DNA from: JAGGVT01 sp965369605
GTDB taxonomy: Bacteria > JAJVIF01 > JAGGVT01
Direction: 5' to 3'
Length of the DNA: 64,000 nucleotides
Assembly (NCBI GenBank): GCA_965369605.1
Contig: CBDURE010000001.1
Span: 1 to 64,000, forward strand
Shown: in pieces, positions 1-10,135 of the stretch
Layout of the letters: every line of letters begins with the position of its first letter
How positions within the stretch are numbered: position 1 is the first letter of the stretch
The notes under the pieces: model-generated
Database searches by the model: none
The model's input: the letters and a program-made list of their open reading frames with translations, nothing else
Told to the model about the DNA's origin: nothing
Made by a program: the position numbers and the translations under genes

Positions 1-137
1 CATTTCCTTTTCATATTTAGTCCTTGTTTTGAATATTTAGTTTTCACAATTGTATTACAAATTCATAGACTCAATATCGTGCTGCATTCAGCATAAAAAC
101 AGAACTATCAGGTAAATCAGCGATGCCGGGCTACGGG

Positions 138-1004
138 CTAATCTGCGGCATTGATAATCTTGGTTGCGATATCGTTCTCACCCTTTATAGTTATAAATTT
201 ACCAATATGTGGTTCCTCGAATGGCTGGAGAGTAAATATAGCCTTTTGGTCATTGTTTACCAGTACTGAAACCCGGTACATTCGGTCATCCAATTTCTCG
301 ACCTCAATGTCTTCTCTCTCGTACTCGTAACCCAGTTTTGAGATAGTCTCGCCAATCGTAGGATTGCTATCCCATGAATAATTCAGAAAGCATGTTATTA
401 CTTTGTCGGTGTACCAGTCGTCAACCATCTGGCGCATTTCATCACTCGATATATCCAGTACTTCGCTGTCTGCAGCAGAAAAAACCGCGATACTGGTACC
501 AGCCTCAATCTTTGCACCTTTTCCCGACATCACACCACCTGCCAGAAGACCTACCACACTCACTCCCAAGAGCAAAGTTGTGCCTATTGCCTTGACTTTA
601 TCAGAACCCCCTCTGTCGCTGCTTTCACCTGACAACGGAATTGGCATAGAGTAAATTGGGTGGATTGATCTGACTTCAATGTCAAGGCTTCCAGGTCTGC
701 CCCAACTTTTAGCCTGTTTTGACTTTGTTACTCGACCTAAAACCGGTGTGCTTTTTACAAGGTATAATTTTCCCATGATGCTTACGTCTTCCTCAAGCGC
801 AAAAATAATTTCATCACCCTCACGGCTCCTTTGTGAGTATAGACGTTCCAGCATAATCAGCTTAAGTGGTGTGCCGGCGGGTAATATCAGGTTTTGTTTT
901 TCAGGTGCGGGTTGTGATGTATCGTCATCAGCTGAAGCAATCGTAAAAGACTGACCTGACAACATGATAAGAAAAAGAAATGCAAACACAGTTACTTTTT
1001 TCAT
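138..1004 (-). CDS. exported protein of unknown function, VirB10-like motif pattern
   Basis: The 288-residue product starts with a cleavable-looking signal peptide (residues 1-25, ending near ASA). The mature part reads AGTPLKL, then GDEIIF, then GRV and a GRPGSLDIEVRSI stretch. That order resembles small exported proteins related to the beta-barrel of VirB10/TrbI, where a 'GTxLxL...G.V...GRPG.L' pattern recurs. A hydrophobic Gly-rich segment (about 140-160, LLLGVSVVGLLAGGV) sits inside and may be a membrane or amyloid-like stretch. A purine-rich GGGAGAG lies 6 bases before the ATG. There is no secretion-system neighbourhood, so a conjugation role is not implied. It stands alone on the minus strand, next to another minus-strand lipoprotein gene. 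The function is unknown; the similarity is inferred by eye. Confidence 0.75.
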   Translation of the reverse strand: MKKVTVFAFLFLIMLSGQSFTIASADDDTSQPAPEKQNLILPAGTPLKLIMLERLYSQRSREGDEIIFALEEDVSIMGKLYLVKSTPVLGRVTKSKQAKSWGRPGSLDIEVRSIHPIYSMPIPLSGESSDRGGSDKVKAIGTTLLLGVSVVGLLAGGVMSGKGAKIEAGTSIAVFSAADSEVLDISSDEMRQMVDDWYTDKVITCFLNYSWDSNPTIGETISKLGYEYEREDIEVEKLDDRMYRVSVLVNNDQKAIFTLQPFEEPHIGKFITIKGENDIATKIINAAD

Positions 1005-1062
1005 AGAATCTCTCCCTTAAAATTTGCATCTAGTACTAGTTCATAGATGATATAAACAATTA

Positions 1063-1542
1063 TTAATTCTTGGAAATTGTTCCAGAATAATTGATATCTC
1101 CAGAGGCATCACCGCAATAATCAGTGTAGATATTAATGTGTGCAGTTCCGCTTAAGTTGCCAAAGGTCGCCCCTGGAGAAATAGTGATTTTAAACTGACC
1201 TTCACCACTAGACAGGATTGAACCACAATCATAGCTCCAATCCTCTAAAGAGACTGCATTATGAATTGTTAATGTTGTGCCATTATAACTCCATACTAAA
1301 GGACCATCAGAACCGATAACAGAATTTTGTGTAATCTGCAAATATCCTGAAACGGAATCTGCAAATTGAAGGGGACCTTCAGGTGTGTTAATAGTGCCGG
1401 AAAATGTATACGCAATAGTCCATGTTCCCTCAAGTCCGCTTAAATCTCGTTCAGCAGGCGGTAAGGTTGTTCCTCCACCACCGCCACAGCTTATTGACAC
1501 AAACAACATTCCCGTTGCAAGAAGTAATAGAAGTCGTTTCAT
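1063..1542 (-). CDS. small lipoprotein, function unknown
   Basis: The 159-residue product has a lipoprotein signal: MKRLLLLLATGMLF, then VSISC with the acylated Cys at residue 19, followed by a Gly-rich linker. The body (residues 35-159) is Thr/Ser/Gly-rich with alternating hydrophobic residues (GTWTIAYTFSG, SGYLQITQNSVIG, GNLSGTAHINIY). This is the look of a small beta-barrel such as a lipocalin-like or 'GxW' domain. A GGAGG lies 7 bases before the ATG. It is transcribed away from the tandem lipoprotein array that starts at 1798. I do not recognise a named family. Confidence 0.8.
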   Translation of the reverse strand: MKRLLLLLATGMLFVSISCGGGGGTTLPPAERDLSGLEGTWTIAYTFSGTINTPEGPLQFADSVSGYLQITQNSVIGSDGPLVWSYNGTTLTIHNAVSLEDWSYDCGSILSSGEGQFKITISPGATFGNLSGTAHINIYTDYCGDASGDINYSGTISKN

Positions 1543-1797
1543 GACCTTCCTCCGTTATTGATAAGGATTAATGAATTTTAAGGAAACCAAGTATACGGAC
1601 TCTAAAATGTAAAGCAAGTGATTTAGTTAAGTATTTGGCGTTTTGATGCAATTCGTGGTGACAGATGAAACCTTTCCTCCTATCTAATTTGCTACATAAA
1701 TAACCAATATCGCGTTGTTATGGTAAAATCTATTTAGGGAAGATGGAGACAATTCTCCGGGAAAAATAACGATTTCCTTATGACAGGGAGCGAGCAC

Positions 1798-4700
1798 ATG
1801 ATCAAACCAACATTTTTTTCATTTCTGATCTTATTTGTGATTTTAATAATCACCGGATGCTCCTCCACTAAATCAACTCCGGTGATACCTGAAAATCCTC
1901 AAGCGGATATTAATTTACCCGCAACCGAACTTAACACAAGCGAATCATCCCGCAGTATCCTTGGCACATGGACACTCTCAATAAACCACGAAACCCTCGA
2001 AGCTACAGTTGAACCCGACCGTACTCTCAACGCCCATCACAATGTTACAGGCATGATTCCTGACCCATTGATTACGATTAACAGCTGGGACCCAATCGAG
2101 GAAATTGCCGATGTTGATATTCAGATTCACAATAATACCTGGATAAGTGTGTACGATGTCCGTCTCATCATCTACACCGATGTTGCAGGTCACACACTCA
2201 TCAACGCCGACAACTGGACTCCACTTTGGGATATTCCGGGAGGACAAATCGCAAACCCATTCAAGGCGTATGCAAAACACGAAATTAATCGTGCTTACAC
2301 AGGACTAATGTGGCACCAGGAGAATTTCCGGATTAAATGTCCAGGTTCGAATTACAGCGTCCAATTCGCAATTGATGTCAGCTATCCGGGTAATTGCGAG
2401 GAACCGTATGAGATCAGCAATTTCCAACAAGGCATCCTGTATGATGATATCGGAGCTGATGCTGTAGTTACAGTTGACGTTTTCGATTGGCAAAATGACG
2501 TGTCAGAGGTTTATCTTCATTGCCCTCAGATTACTGATGAACCTCAAACTCCATTTGAATATGATGTATTGAATCGATGGATATTGAATCTAATCAATAA
2601 TACTGGTGCTTTAGAAGGGGAATATATTGGATATCTGATTGCACGATCAGCAAACTCAAGCGCTTTGGCACTATATGATAGAGTTTCAATAATTGTAACT
2701 ACTGGAACCGGTGGCCCAGATATACAACCACCAATATGGGATAGTACTGTCGGGATTGAAAGGGCGGTACCAAGATCCGAGGAGGTTGTGGTGGTTTGGG
2801 GAATTGCCACAGATGAACTAAGTCCACCTGTTGAATATTTGTTGTATATTGACACTGATTATAATCCATGGGATCAGGTACCAGTAATTCACATCGACAA
2901 CTCACCTTATACAGTTACCGGTCTTGAAAACGGCAGGGAATACTGGTTTGGCGTCAGATGTCGTGATAACGCTTCACCACCCAATATTGATACAAACATT
3001 GTTGTTTTATCAGCAATACCCGATTCAGGTTTACCAATCGATCCTGTGATAATCGGCTCATATGAAAAAGCGATCTACACGCCCTATGACTTGGCTTTCA
3101 GTGGTGATTTCGCGTTTGTTGCCGATGCCGGAGGACCAGTTAAATCTCTTGATATCAGTGATCCCTATTCTATTGAGATAACGGGTGAAGTTGGTGTAAC
3201 GGGAACCCGCAATATAGATGTAGATGAAGAATATGCCTATGCGGTTTCATGGGATAATCCAACAGATACATGGGAAATGTCTGTAATTGATATCTCAGAT
3301 CCAACTGATATGCTTACGTTAGGATCATTGCAGGGATCCGGACGACCTTTTGATATCTCAGCCAGCAATGGAATTGTGTGCATAAGTGGAGAATTAGATG
3401 ATACATACTATGGTTTTATGACAATTGATGCGTCTATTCCGAGTAATCCTCAAATTAAGTCGTTTTTTCATTTTGATTACTGCGGAAGTCTTGAGGTTTC
3501 AGGGAACTATGTATATCTCGCTTGCTATCAAGATGGACTACGAATTTATGATATTTCGAATCCGGAAGCTCCTCAGTTTATTAGCTCCTTAATCACGGGT
3601 AATAATTGCACTAATGTTGAATTAACACCAGGTTTTGCATTTATTATGGGAGGGTGGGATAGACATGGATATGTGGCAGTCATTAATATAAGTAACCCCC
3701 GGAATCCATTTGTTGTTGATGAAGCTTCATTCTTGAGTTATACCATGAATTTATCAGTCAGTATGTATGACATCACTATTGGTGATGATTTGTTATATGT
3801 TGGCTGGAATGACGCCTATGATGATGTTTTGTCGATTTATGATATAAGTAATCCGGGAGACATTGAATACAAAGGCGGTTTTGAAGGTCACCCTTTATAT
3901 GGCTGGTCCCCAATCAAAGCTTACAGGGATTTTATGTATTGTTTAACTTCCAGCGGATTGAAAATTATTGATGTTCGAAATCCAGTTAATCCAGAAATCG
4001 CAGGTGAGTTTAATGGCTATGATGCTCACAGAATCCGTACAGCAGGATCATACGCTTATACTATTGACATTTTTGATCAAACCTTGTCGATATTTGATAT
4101 CAGTGATCAGTTTCATCCCCATTATGTTAATGATATCAGCTTTGGATCTGGCGGTAGTACGTATTGGTACATTGGGATGGATATTGCTGATGATAAAGTT
4201 TATATTGCCGATCCTGCAACCGGTTTGCTCATTATAGACATAACTTATCCAGTTAACCCTGTGATTATAAGTTTTTTAAGTTTATCAGAGTATGCAACGC
4301 AAATTATTGTTAAAGGTGACTATGCATATATTGTTTTAAGAGATTATGGGATGGCGATTGTTGACATCTCAGATCCTTACAATCCGGAACTAATAGAAAC
4401 TTATTTGCTTGATGGTTTAACGCACATAGATATCAAGGACAACCTGGTTTATTTAATACATGAGCAGGATTATCACGACGGTTTACACGTTGTTGATATA
4501 AGTGATCCACCCAATCCCCAATTATTGGGTATGGTGGAGGGTCTTTTATCGCCAAATGCGATTGGTATTTACAACGATTATTGTTTTATTGGCTCCACTA
4601 ACACTTTATATTGGACAGTGGATATTAGTGATCCTGCAAATCCAGTAATACTATCTGAGTATTCTGGTAGATCTTACTGCCGATATATCGAACCTGTATT

Positions 4701-4872
4701 TCCATATGCTTTTTTTGGTTCTTCCAGGTTCCAGGTGATGGATATTTCCACACCCGAATGGCCAACGCTTGTTAATGAAATAAATATCGATTCATCAGAT
4801 ATTGAAATAAATGACAACATTGCTTACCTCGCTTGCGGGGAAGACGGCTTTAAAATCCTTGAACTATGGTGA
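1798..4872 (+). CDS. surface lipoprotein with LVIVD-type beta-propeller repeats (array copy 1)
   Basis: The 1024-residue lipoprotein begins with a membrane-export signal and lipobox ITGC (Cys21). I take the ATG at 1798 rather than the one at 1780. MIKPTFF starts the signal, AGGGAG lies 9 bases upstream, and copy 3 has the same layout. Domains: a family-specific N-terminal module (about 25-300; WTLSINHETLEATV, YDVRLIIYTD, NPFKAYAK, VDVFDWQNDV); a fibronectin-III-like segment (about 310-410; TGLENGREYWFGVRC); then about 600 residues of LVIVD repeats (recurring 'DISDPxNP' and 'GDYAYI') that should fold as one or two beta-propellers. The stop overlaps the start of the next gene (ATGGTGA), so the two are translationally coupled. 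Likely an outer-surface protein; the ligand is unknown. Confidence 0.85.
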   Translation: MIKPTFFSFLILFVILIITGCSSTKSTPVIPENPQADINLPATELNTSESSRSILGTWTLSINHETLEATVEPDRTLNAHHNVTGMIPDPLITINSWDPIEEIADVDIQIHNNTWISVYDVRLIIYTDVAGHTLINADNWTPLWDIPGGQIANPFKAYAKHEINRAYTGLMWHQENFRIKCPGSNYSVQFAIDVSYPGNCEEPYEISNFQQGILYDDIGADAVVTVDVFDWQNDVSEVYLHCPQITDEPQTPFEYDVLNRWILNLINNTGALEGEYIGYLIARSANSSALALYDRVSIIVTTGTGGPDIQPPIWDSTVGIERAVPRSEEVVVVWGIATDELSPPVEYLLYIDTDYNPWDQVPVIHIDNSPYTVTGLENGREYWFGVRCRDNASPPNIDTNIVVLSAIPDSGLPIDPVIIGSYEKAIYTPYDLAFSGDFAFVADAGGPVKSLDISDPYSIEITGEVGVTGTRNIDVDEEYAYAVSWDNPTDTWEMSVIDISDPTDMLTLGSLQGSGRPFDISASNGIVCISGELDDTYYGFMTIDASIPSNPQIKSFFHFDYCGSLEVSGNYVYLACYQDGLRIYDISNPEAPQFISSLITGNNCTNVELTPGFAFIMGGWDRHGYVAVINISNPRNPFVVDEASFLSYTMNLSVSMYDITIGDDLLYVGWNDAYDDVLSIYDISNPGDIEYKGGFEGHPLYGWSPIKAYRDFMYCLTSSGLKIIDVRNPVNPEIAGEFNGYDAHRIRTAGSYAYTIDIFDQTLSIFDISDQFHPHYVNDISFGSGGSTYWYIGMDIADDKVYIADPATGLLIIDITYPVNPVIISFLSLSEYATQIIVKGDYAYIVLRDYGMAIVDISDPYNPELIETYLLDGLTHIDIKDNLVYLIHEQDYHDGLHVVDISDPPNPQLLGMVEGLLSPNAIGIYNDYCFIGSTNTLYWTVDISDPANPVILSEYSGRSYCRYIEPVFPYAFFGSSRFQVMDISTPEWPTLVNEINIDSSDIEINDNIAYLACGEDGFKILELW

Positions 4873-7673
4873 TTAAGAAAATGAGAAAGTACTATTTTAT
4901 AATTGTTATTTTTTTTCTTTTCCTCATTGGATGTTCCTCCGGCAAATCAACTCCGGTGATACCTGAAAACCCTCAAGCGGATATTAATTTACCTGCAAAC
5001 GAACTCAACACAAGCGAATCACTACACAGCATACTCGGCGCATGGACACTCTCAATAAACCACGAAACTCTCGAAGCGACAGTCACACCAAACCGCTCAC
5101 TTGAGAGACATTACAACGTGAAATATCTTATCCCAATTCCCGAAGTATCCATCAACACAATCTATCCAAACTATGTCATCGACGCGGATGTTACTCTCAC
5201 GAATCCCTACACTTTCCCCGCCTACGATGTCCGCCTGATAATTTTCACGGACGAATACGGCCATTTCCTCGACAACGCGGACGTCTGGACCGACCTCTAT
5301 GACATCCCAGTCGGGCAGGACATCAACCCGTTCAAGGCATACGCAAAAGACCAACCCAATCGCATTTTCGAAGGTGAAACACAACACACCGAAAATCTTC
5401 TGGTTTTCAACCCACCCCCCGGTCACCCAATCCAGTTCGCGATAGATGCATCCTACCCCTGCAACTGCGAAGAACCTTACGCCTTTGAGAATTTCCAACA
5501 AGATGTTTTACATCCGCATGTCGGAGCAAACGCTGCAGTCACTATTGACGTTCTCGACTGGCAAAATGATGTATCAGAGGTTTACCTGCAATGCCCGGAA
5601 ATCACCAACGAACCTGAAACCCCGTTTGAGTTTGTTGCTTCAAACTCATGGAGCTTGAATCTGGTTAATAACACAGGTGCTCCGGTCGGTGAATATAACG
5701 CCATTATCTATGCGAAATCGTCCGGGTCAGGTAATCTTGAATTAATAGACAAGATAAAAATCAGGATATCAACAATTGGAATCCCGCTTAGTCCGGTAAA
5801 TGTAGGTGAATATCGTACACCTTTGGCATCATGCAAAGATGTTTGTATCCACAATGGTTATCTGTTTGCATTGGATTCCTATTATGGTTTATATGTGTTA
5901 GACATTTCGAATCCTTCTGAACCGGATATTATCAGTAATCTTCCACTGGAACTTGCAGGCTTTTATAACAGCAAATGCAGATTAGATTGTTCAGGTAATT
6001 ATGCGCTCGCAGGTCCCTCACCTAATAATGGAGGTATCTACACTTATTATGTTGTTGATGTTTCTACCCCACGCCACATGGAAGTCGTGGGTTCAATTGA
6101 ACTGAATTATGAAATGGTTGATATATCATACGATGGGAATTACGCGGTTTTGGGAGCGGATTCGGCATTACTAGTATTAGACTTGAGCACACCCGGTAAT
6201 CCTTTTGTGGCGGGAACGTTGGAGATACCATCAGAGTATCCCGTTTTACAGGGGAATTATGTTTATACAGATTCACAAAGGGATTATCAAAATATAATGT
6301 CAGTAGTTGATATAAGTGATCCTGGGAATCCTGTCGTTGTGAGTGAATATGATGTGATGGGTGACTTTTTTTCTTCAAACTCCGTGGCTTTAGATGGGAA
6401 CATTCTTTGCGTGGCAAGCAACACACGTCCTGAACCTGATCTTTCGTGTTATCTGGAAACTGTAGATATCAGTGACCCGCATAATCCTGTCAGGTTGGAT
6501 TATATCGAATTCACCGGATACGCTTTTGAAGAACCCGGTGATGAATTTCGAAGTGTTACTATTTCAGGCGGTTACGTTCTTTTAACCTGGGAATATTGGA
6601 TTTCCTGGGATTTGTCTGTTTGCAAGATTCAGTTGCTGGACATCAGTAATCCAGGCTATATCCAGGAAAAAGGCTATTGCGTACAATCTTTTCTCAATGG
6701 CGCAATAGACGGTAATTTCTGTTATGTAGATAATTTTGGATTGGGAATTATAGATTTTAATGATCCTGATAATCTGCAATACAAAAGAGGGTTTTACGGG
6801 TTGGATGCTACTGAATTAAAAATAACTGATACAGATCTGGCTTATGTAGCAAACAGTTTTTATAACCTTTGCGTATTTGATGTGAATAACCCGCAGAACC
6901 CACAAAAACTGAGCGATTATAATCTGCAATATTATAACATCAGAGCTTTAGATTCCTTTAATGATTATGTTTTTCTTTCCCTGTATGAACCCTCCTGGTA
7001 TTCCCCAGTGCCTGACAGAATTCTGGTACTGGATGCATCCGATCCCTACTCGTTAAGTGAAACTACTTTTCTTGATGTGGATTACCCAATATATGATCTA
7101 AATTGTAATGGGGAATATTTATTTGTAGCTTCAGATTGGGGACTTGTTATATTTGATGTTTCGAATCCTCAAATTTTGGGTCTGACAGGTTCTATCGCTA
7201 CAGAAATGCTTAACAAAATAACTCAGCAGGATAATTATGTTTATGCTGTAAAGTGGGGATCTTATGGGAAATTCATAGTATTTGATATTTCAGATCCCTC
7301 AAACCCATGGATTGCTAGTGAAACAGATTGTTATTGTCCATATGATCTTGAAGTTAAAGATAACCTTGCATTTCTTCTTGGAAAGGGTTATCTGAAAATC
7401 TACGATATCTCAACTCCAGCTAATCCGGTTGAAATTACTGAATTTGAACCGCTTGATGATTCTAATTATAGACTTACTGTCTCGGGGAATTTTATTTATC
7501 TTGGTAGGACAGGCGAAATATGGGATATTACGGATCTCCAAAACCCGCAGTATCTAAGCCAACTGGACATTCCTCAACAAACTTTATTGAGATCTTATGA
7601 TTATGAAATAGTCGATAATTATGCATTTTTAAGCTGCGGTGGATTCGGTCTGCAGGTAAACAAGTTGTGGTGA
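4866..7673 (+). CDS. surface lipoprotein with LVIVD-type beta-propeller repeats (array copy 2)
   Basis: The 935-residue paralogue of the preceding gene starts inside its stop codon. The lipobox is LIGC with Cys23; the ATG at 4881 (MRKYYF) is an alternative start. Residues about 30-300 are the shared N-terminal module. The rest is a string of LVIVD units ('VVDISDPGNPVVVSEYD', 'IYDISTPANPVEI'). Unlike copy 1 it has no fibronectin-like insert. Bases 4956-5182 are identical to bases 7856-8082 in copy 3, while the propeller halves are unrelated in detail. This points to recent gene conversion or duplication limited to the N-terminal module. Probably co-transcribed with copy 1. Confidence 0.85.
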   Translation: MVIKKMRKYYFIIVIFFLFLIGCSSGKSTPVIPENPQADINLPANELNTSESLHSILGAWTLSINHETLEATVTPNRSLERHYNVKYLIPIPEVSINTIYPNYVIDADVTLTNPYTFPAYDVRLIIFTDEYGHFLDNADVWTDLYDIPVGQDINPFKAYAKDQPNRIFEGETQHTENLLVFNPPPGHPIQFAIDASYPCNCEEPYAFENFQQDVLHPHVGANAAVTIDVLDWQNDVSEVYLQCPEITNEPETPFEFVASNSWSLNLVNNTGAPVGEYNAIIYAKSSGSGNLELIDKIKIRISTIGIPLSPVNVGEYRTPLASCKDVCIHNGYLFALDSYYGLYVLDISNPSEPDIISNLPLELAGFYNSKCRLDCSGNYALAGPSPNNGGIYTYYVVDVSTPRHMEVVGSIELNYEMVDISYDGNYAVLGADSALLVLDLSTPGNPFVAGTLEIPSEYPVLQGNYVYTDSQRDYQNIMSVVDISDPGNPVVVSEYDVMGDFFSSNSVALDGNILCVASNTRPEPDLSCYLETVDISDPHNPVRLDYIEFTGYAFEEPGDEFRSVTISGGYVLLTWEYWISWDLSVCKIQLLDISNPGYIQEKGYCVQSFLNGAIDGNFCYVDNFGLGIIDFNDPDNLQYKRGFYGLDATELKITDTDLAYVANSFYNLCVFDVNNPQNPQKLSDYNLQYYNIRALDSFNDYVFLSLYEPSWYSPVPDRILVLDASDPYSLSETTFLDVDYPIYDLNCNGEYLFVASDWGLVIFDVSNPQILGLTGSIATEMLNKITQQDNYVYAVKWGSYGKFIVFDISDPSNPWIASETDCYCPYDLEVKDNLAFLLGKGYLKIYDISTPANPVEITEFEPLDDSNYRLTVSGNFIYLGRTGEIWDITDLQNPQYLSQLDIPQQTLLRSYDYEIVDNYAFLSCGGFGLQVNKLW

Positions 7674-7771
7674 CCAGGTTAAAAGACTAAAACAATTTTT
7701 CATTTTTTTTAAGGATGACGGAGGCAATTCTCCGGAAACTCCGGGATTTTGTTATGACAGGGAGCGGGAAA

Positions 7772-10069
7772 ATGATTAAATCAACATTTTTTTCATTTCT
7801 GATCTTATTTCTGATTTTAATAATCGCCGGATGCTCCTCCACTAAATCAACTCCTGTGATACCTGAAAACCCTCAAGCGGATATTAATTTACCTGCAAAC
7901 GAACTCAACACAAGCGAATCACTACACAGCATACTCGGCGCATGGACACTCTCAATAAACCACGAAACTCTCGAAGCGACAGTCACACCAAACCGCTCAC
8001 TTGAGAGACATTACAACGTGAAATATCTTATCCCAATTCCCGAAGTATCCATCAACACAATCTATCCAAACTATGTCATCGATGCTGATGTTACTCTCAC
8101 AAATCCGTATATTTTCCACGCCTATGATCTCCGGTTAATTATCTTCACTGACGAATACGATCATTTCCTAAACAACGCGGACGCCTGGACTGACCTCTAT
8201 GACATCCCAGACGGTCAGGATATCAACCCGTTCAAAGCATACGCAAAAGACCAACCCAACCGCATCTTCGAGGGAGAATCACAACATACTGAAAATCTTC
8301 TGGTTTTCAACCCACCACCCGGTCACCCAATCCAGTTCGCGATAGATGCATCATTCCCAAATAACTGCGAAGAACCATACGAAATTTCAGGCTTCACTCA
8401 GGATGACCTTTTCGATCAGGCTGGCGCAGTAGCTAATGTAGAAATAACGGTTAAATCATGGGCTGATAATCCATGTGATGTTTATCTATATTGCCCGATT
8501 ATATGTGGTGCAGGATTACTTGAATTCAATCATATTGCGGATGATATCTACGGCGCAAACCTTGTTAATAATACCGGAGCATATTCAGGCACTTATGAGG
8601 GTTTTATCGTTGCGTATTCCTACAAACACGCTCAAATTGCTCTATATAATGATGTGATGATATCAATTGAACCGAGTAAAAATGGTTGGGCTCGAACCTG
8701 GGGAAGCACAGGCAGTGAGGAGGGCAGCAAGGATGTCGTTGTTGATGATTTCGGCAATATCTATGTGTGCGGTTGGTTCGAAAATACTATCGACCTGGAC
8801 CCCGGTCCGGGAGAGGATATCCACTTTTCGCTGGGGCAGTGGGATACTTATGTCAGCAAGTTTAATTCCGATGGCGGTTTTATCTGGGGGCGTACATGGG
8901 GCAGCCCCGGTGAATATGATACTCCAAGGGGTGTCATACTCGATAATGATGGTGGTGTGTATATATGCGGTGGATTCCATTACACCGTGGATTTCGATCC
9001 CGGCCCCGGTGAAGCATTATTCACTGCTGAAAATAATAGCAACCGTGATGCTTACCTCAATAAACTTGACACTGATGGAAATTATGTCTGGACAAAAACA
9101 TGGGGTGGAATCGGTGGTTGGGATGTCGCTTACGATGTCCAGTTTGATGGTATCGATAAACTCTATGTAATTGGTTTATTCAATGAAACAGTGGATTTCG
9201 ATCCGAATTCAGGCTATGACTCTCGCAGCGCTGAAGGAGAATATGATTCCTACCTTTGCCAGCTCGATATTCATGGAAATTACTACTGGGTTCAGGCCTG
9301 GGGCGGTTCTCACATGACAGTTGCCACAAGCCTGGCATACGATGGAAATGCGAGCCTTTACATAACCGGATGGTTTGATGGAAACGTCGATTTTGATCCA
9401 TCGAATGGTGTTGATCAACATGAATCCAGTGGAAGTTGGGATGCATACCTGAGTAAATTCAATACATCAGGTGATTTCGAATGGGTCGGAGTTTGGGGCG
9501 ATCCGGAACCTCAGCATGGTGTACGTGTTGACACTGACAGTTTTGGCAGTGTTTATGTGGCTGGTCATTTTTTTGGGACAGTTGATTTTGATCACGGTGC
9601 TGGAATTGATGTGCGAACGTCAAATGGTAACTTTGATTCATATGTAAGTAAATTAACACCCTTTGGTGAACAGGTCTGGACTCTTGCCTGGGGCGCTGAA
9701 GAAAATGACTGTTGTTACGGGATAGGTTTGGATGAAAGCGATAACCTTTATGTGACAGGCTCCTTCAGGAGTACAGTTGATCTCGATCCGGGTCCGGGCA
9801 TGGAAGAAATAACATCGAATGGAAACGCAGACATCTTTCTAACACGATTCACGCCAGAAGGTGATTTTATCTGGTCACGCGCATGGGGTGGTGCAGGACA
9901 CGACATGGGTTATGAACTCATCACCGACTGCAATGGAAATATTTTTGTTAATGGAAACTATTCCGATGTAGTGGATTTCGATCCCGGACCCAATACAGAA
10001 GAACATACCTCAAACGGTCAACACGACGCATATATCATAAAACTACTGCCTAACGGTTATTGGGAATAA
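7772..10069 (+). CDS. surface lipoprotein with SBBP-type beta-propeller repeats (array copy 3)
   Basis: The 765-residue lipoprotein has lipobox IAGC (Cys21). The open frame reaches back to 7715, but the ATG at 7772 matches copy 1 in both RBS (AGGGAG) and signal peptide. The N-terminal module (about 25-300) is the same as in copies 1 and 2. The C-terminal half (about 310-765) is different: about nine units of 'W..TWG..G.D...GV..D..GNIYVCG.F..TVDFDPGPG', typical of SBBP (seven-bladed propeller) repeats, with Asp-rich DFDPGPG loops that could bind calcium. About 60 bases upstream of the start are also conserved with copy 1 (AATTCTCCGG and TTATGACAGGGAGCG), so the duplication included control sequence. 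The product is probably displayed on the cell surface. Confidence 0.85.
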   Translation: MIKSTFFSFLILFLILIIAGCSSTKSTPVIPENPQADINLPANELNTSESLHSILGAWTLSINHETLEATVTPNRSLERHYNVKYLIPIPEVSINTIYPNYVIDADVTLTNPYIFHAYDLRLIIFTDEYDHFLNNADAWTDLYDIPDGQDINPFKAYAKDQPNRIFEGESQHTENLLVFNPPPGHPIQFAIDASFPNNCEEPYEISGFTQDDLFDQAGAVANVEITVKSWADNPCDVYLYCPIICGAGLLEFNHIADDIYGANLVNNTGAYSGTYEGFIVAYSYKHAQIALYNDVMISIEPSKNGWARTWGSTGSEEGSKDVVVDDFGNIYVCGWFENTIDLDPGPGEDIHFSLGQWDTYVSKFNSDGGFIWGRTWGSPGEYDTPRGVILDNDGGVYICGGFHYTVDFDPGPGEALFTAENNSNRDAYLNKLDTDGNYVWTKTWGGIGGWDVAYDVQFDGIDKLYVIGLFNETVDFDPNSGYDSRSAEGEYDSYLCQLDIHGNYYWVQAWGGSHMTVATSLAYDGNASLYITGWFDGNVDFDPSNGVDQHESSGSWDAYLSKFNTSGDFEWVGVWGDPEPQHGVRVDTDSFGSVYVAGHFFGTVDFDHGAGIDVRTSNGNFDSYVSKLTPFGEQVWTLAWGAEENDCCYGIGLDESDNLYVTGSFRSTVDLDPGPGMEEITSNGNADIFLTRFTPEGDFIWSRAWGGAGHDMGYELITDCNGNIFVNGNYSDVVDFDPGPNTEEHTSNGQHDAYIIKLLPNGYWE

Positions 10070-10135
10070 ATACGGCAGGTGTCAGCCAACACATTTTCCC
10101 GGGAAATGGATTCCCGGGCTACACTGGTTTGGTGG

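Noticed and set aside
8667..9170. Plus-strand ORF of 167 codons
   Set aside because: It is out of frame within the SBBP lipoprotein gene; the repeat structure of the latter explains the open frame.
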